Shown piece by piece: positions 63,146 through 64,000 of a stretch of DNA of 64,000 nucleotides (position 1 is the first letter of the stretch; each line of letters begins with the position of its first letter). Source of the stretch: Embiotoca jacksoni (lineage: Eukaryota; Chordata; Actinopteri; Embiotocidae); the NCBI GenBank assembly GCA_022577435.1, contig JAKOON010000054.1, positions 1,754,949 through 1,818,948 of the forward strand, given 5' to 3'. The notes under the pieces are model-generated. The model worked only from the letters and a program-made list of their open reading frames with translations. It was not told the DNA's origin and did not search any database. The translations under genes and the position numbers were made by a program.

Positions 63146-64000
63146 GATCAAAAAGTCATACTATGGCATGTCGTCTAAAATATGATAAAAAAGTCCATAC
63201 TATGGCATGTCGTCTAAAATATGATAAAAAAGTCATACTATAGCATGTCGTCTAAAATATGATAAAAAAGTCATACTATAGCATGTCGTCCAAAATATGA
63301 CCAAAAAGTCATACTATGGCATGTCGTCTAAAATATGATAAAAAAGTCATACTATAGCATGTCGTCCAAAATATGACCAAAAAGTCATACTATGGCATGT
63401 CGTCTAAAATATAATAATAAAGTCATAATATAGCATGTCGTCCAAAATATGATCAAAAAGTCATACTATAGCATGTCGTCCAAAATATGATCAAAAAGTC
63501 ATAATATAGCATGTCGTCCAAAATATGATCAAAAAGTCATACTATAGCAAGTCGTCTAAAATATGATAAAAAAGTCATACTATAGCATGTCGTCTGAAAT
63601 ATGATCAAAAAGTCATACTATAGTATGTCGTCTAAAATATGATCAAAAAGTCATACTATAGCATGTCGTCTAAAATATGATAAAAAAGTCATACTATAGC
63701 ATGTCGTCTAAAATATGACCAAAAAGTCATACTATAGTATGTCGTCCAAAATATGATCAAAAAGTCATACTATAGTATGTCGTCTAAAATATGATCAAAA
63801 AGTCATACTATAGCATGTCGTCCTAAAATATGATAAAAAGTCAAACTATAGCATGTCGTCCAAAATATGATCAAAAAAGTCATACTATAGTATGTCGTCC
63901 AAAATATGATCAAAAAGTCATACTATAGCATGTCTTCTAAAATATGATCAAAAAGTCATACTATAGCATGTCTTCTAAAATATGATCAAAAAGTCATACT

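Larger units (their letters stand above)
33641..64000 (+). repeat. Main 38-bp satellite DNA array, about 800 units, continuing beyond the window
   Basis: Tandem head-to-tail units with a 38-bp period; 34082-34119 is a typical copy, beginning AGTCATACTATAGCATGTC. All visible units are in one orientation, with no insertion of foreign DNA in 30.4 kb. Variation is concentrated at three places: GCATG/GTATG/ACATG/GCAAG, then GTCT/GTCC/TTCT/TGCT/GGCC after the CATGTC word, and GATCAAAAAG/GACCAAAAAG/GATAAAAAAG/GATAAAAAG/TAATAATAAAG. Unit length is mostly 38 with 37- and 39-bp versions from A-run changes. Stops occur in every frame on both strands, so it is non-coding. Each standard unit carries one CpG and one TGATCA. 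Confidence 0.98.

Noticed and set aside
33641..64000. CRISPR array
   Set aside because: The 38-bp units are directly adjacent with no unique spacers, there are no cas genes and the genome is vertebrate; it is satellite DNA.
33641..64000. Satellite as a coding repeat protein
   Set aside because: The unit length is not a multiple of three and stops (TAG, TAA, TGA) appear in every frame on both strands.
33641..64000. TCF/LEF sites or a CENP-B box in each satellite unit
   Set aside because: GATCAAAAAG departs from the TCF core and no CENP-B box pattern is present in the unit.

Overview
The window looks like a piece of a ray-finned fish (teleost) chromosome. It is mostly non-coding vertebrate-style DNA with spliced exons (GT-AG introns), many long CA/GT and tetranucleotide microsatellites, and several degenerate copies of repeats I recognise as common in teleost genomes. 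I see no bacterial or viral gene organisation. Naming of dispersed repeats is from memory and was not checked against a library.

One protein-coding gene is well supported: sertad4 (SERTA domain containing 4) on the + strand. It has three coding exons (15930-16083, 16767-16885, 17182-18069) joining in frame to 386 residues. The splice acceptor upstream of the start codon shows that at least one 5' non-coding exon lies further upstream. The best candidate is about 3776-3892, behind a TATA-like box at 3746 and a CpG-rich stretch, which would give a first intron of about 12 kb. The flanks (about 13.5, 21.7, 25.5-26.1, 27.0 and 29.9 kb) hold stretches dense in homeodomain, octamer and TCF-like words that could be conserved enhancers, but this is inference only. 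A possible 3' UTR end of an upstream gene lies near 1.5 kb.

Region 18-31 kb is gene-poor. It holds a mariner-type transposon deletion derivative with recognisable inverted ends (19543-20164), a GGAT minisatellite (20.5-21.0 kb), an inverted GT/AC hairpin (22.4-22.65 kb), a CAGA/CAGG tract (23.0-23.45 kb) and a degenerate teleost repeat (28.0-28.5 kb).

The right half of the window is satellite DNA. A composite block runs GATA, then GACA, then ACTC, then TTTAC (30.87-31.68 kb). Next comes a short 38-bp satellite block enclosed by 65-bp inverted arms carrying tRNA-like sequence (31933-32511), then a 1-kb spacer with tRNA-like pieces and an unrelated 38/33-bp minisatellite, and finally an unbroken array of roughly 800 units of the 38-bp satellite (about 33.64 kb to the window end). 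Diverged copies of the same unit lie in opposite orientation at 30.53-30.64 kb, beyond the tetranucleotide block. The main array has higher-order structure: segmental duplications with offsets of 571 bp, about 2.1-2.3 kb, about 2.2 kb and about 3.26 kb, and a dimeric stretch near 62.8-63.1 kb. The array and its inverted-repeat-flanked outlier are the most interesting part of the window.
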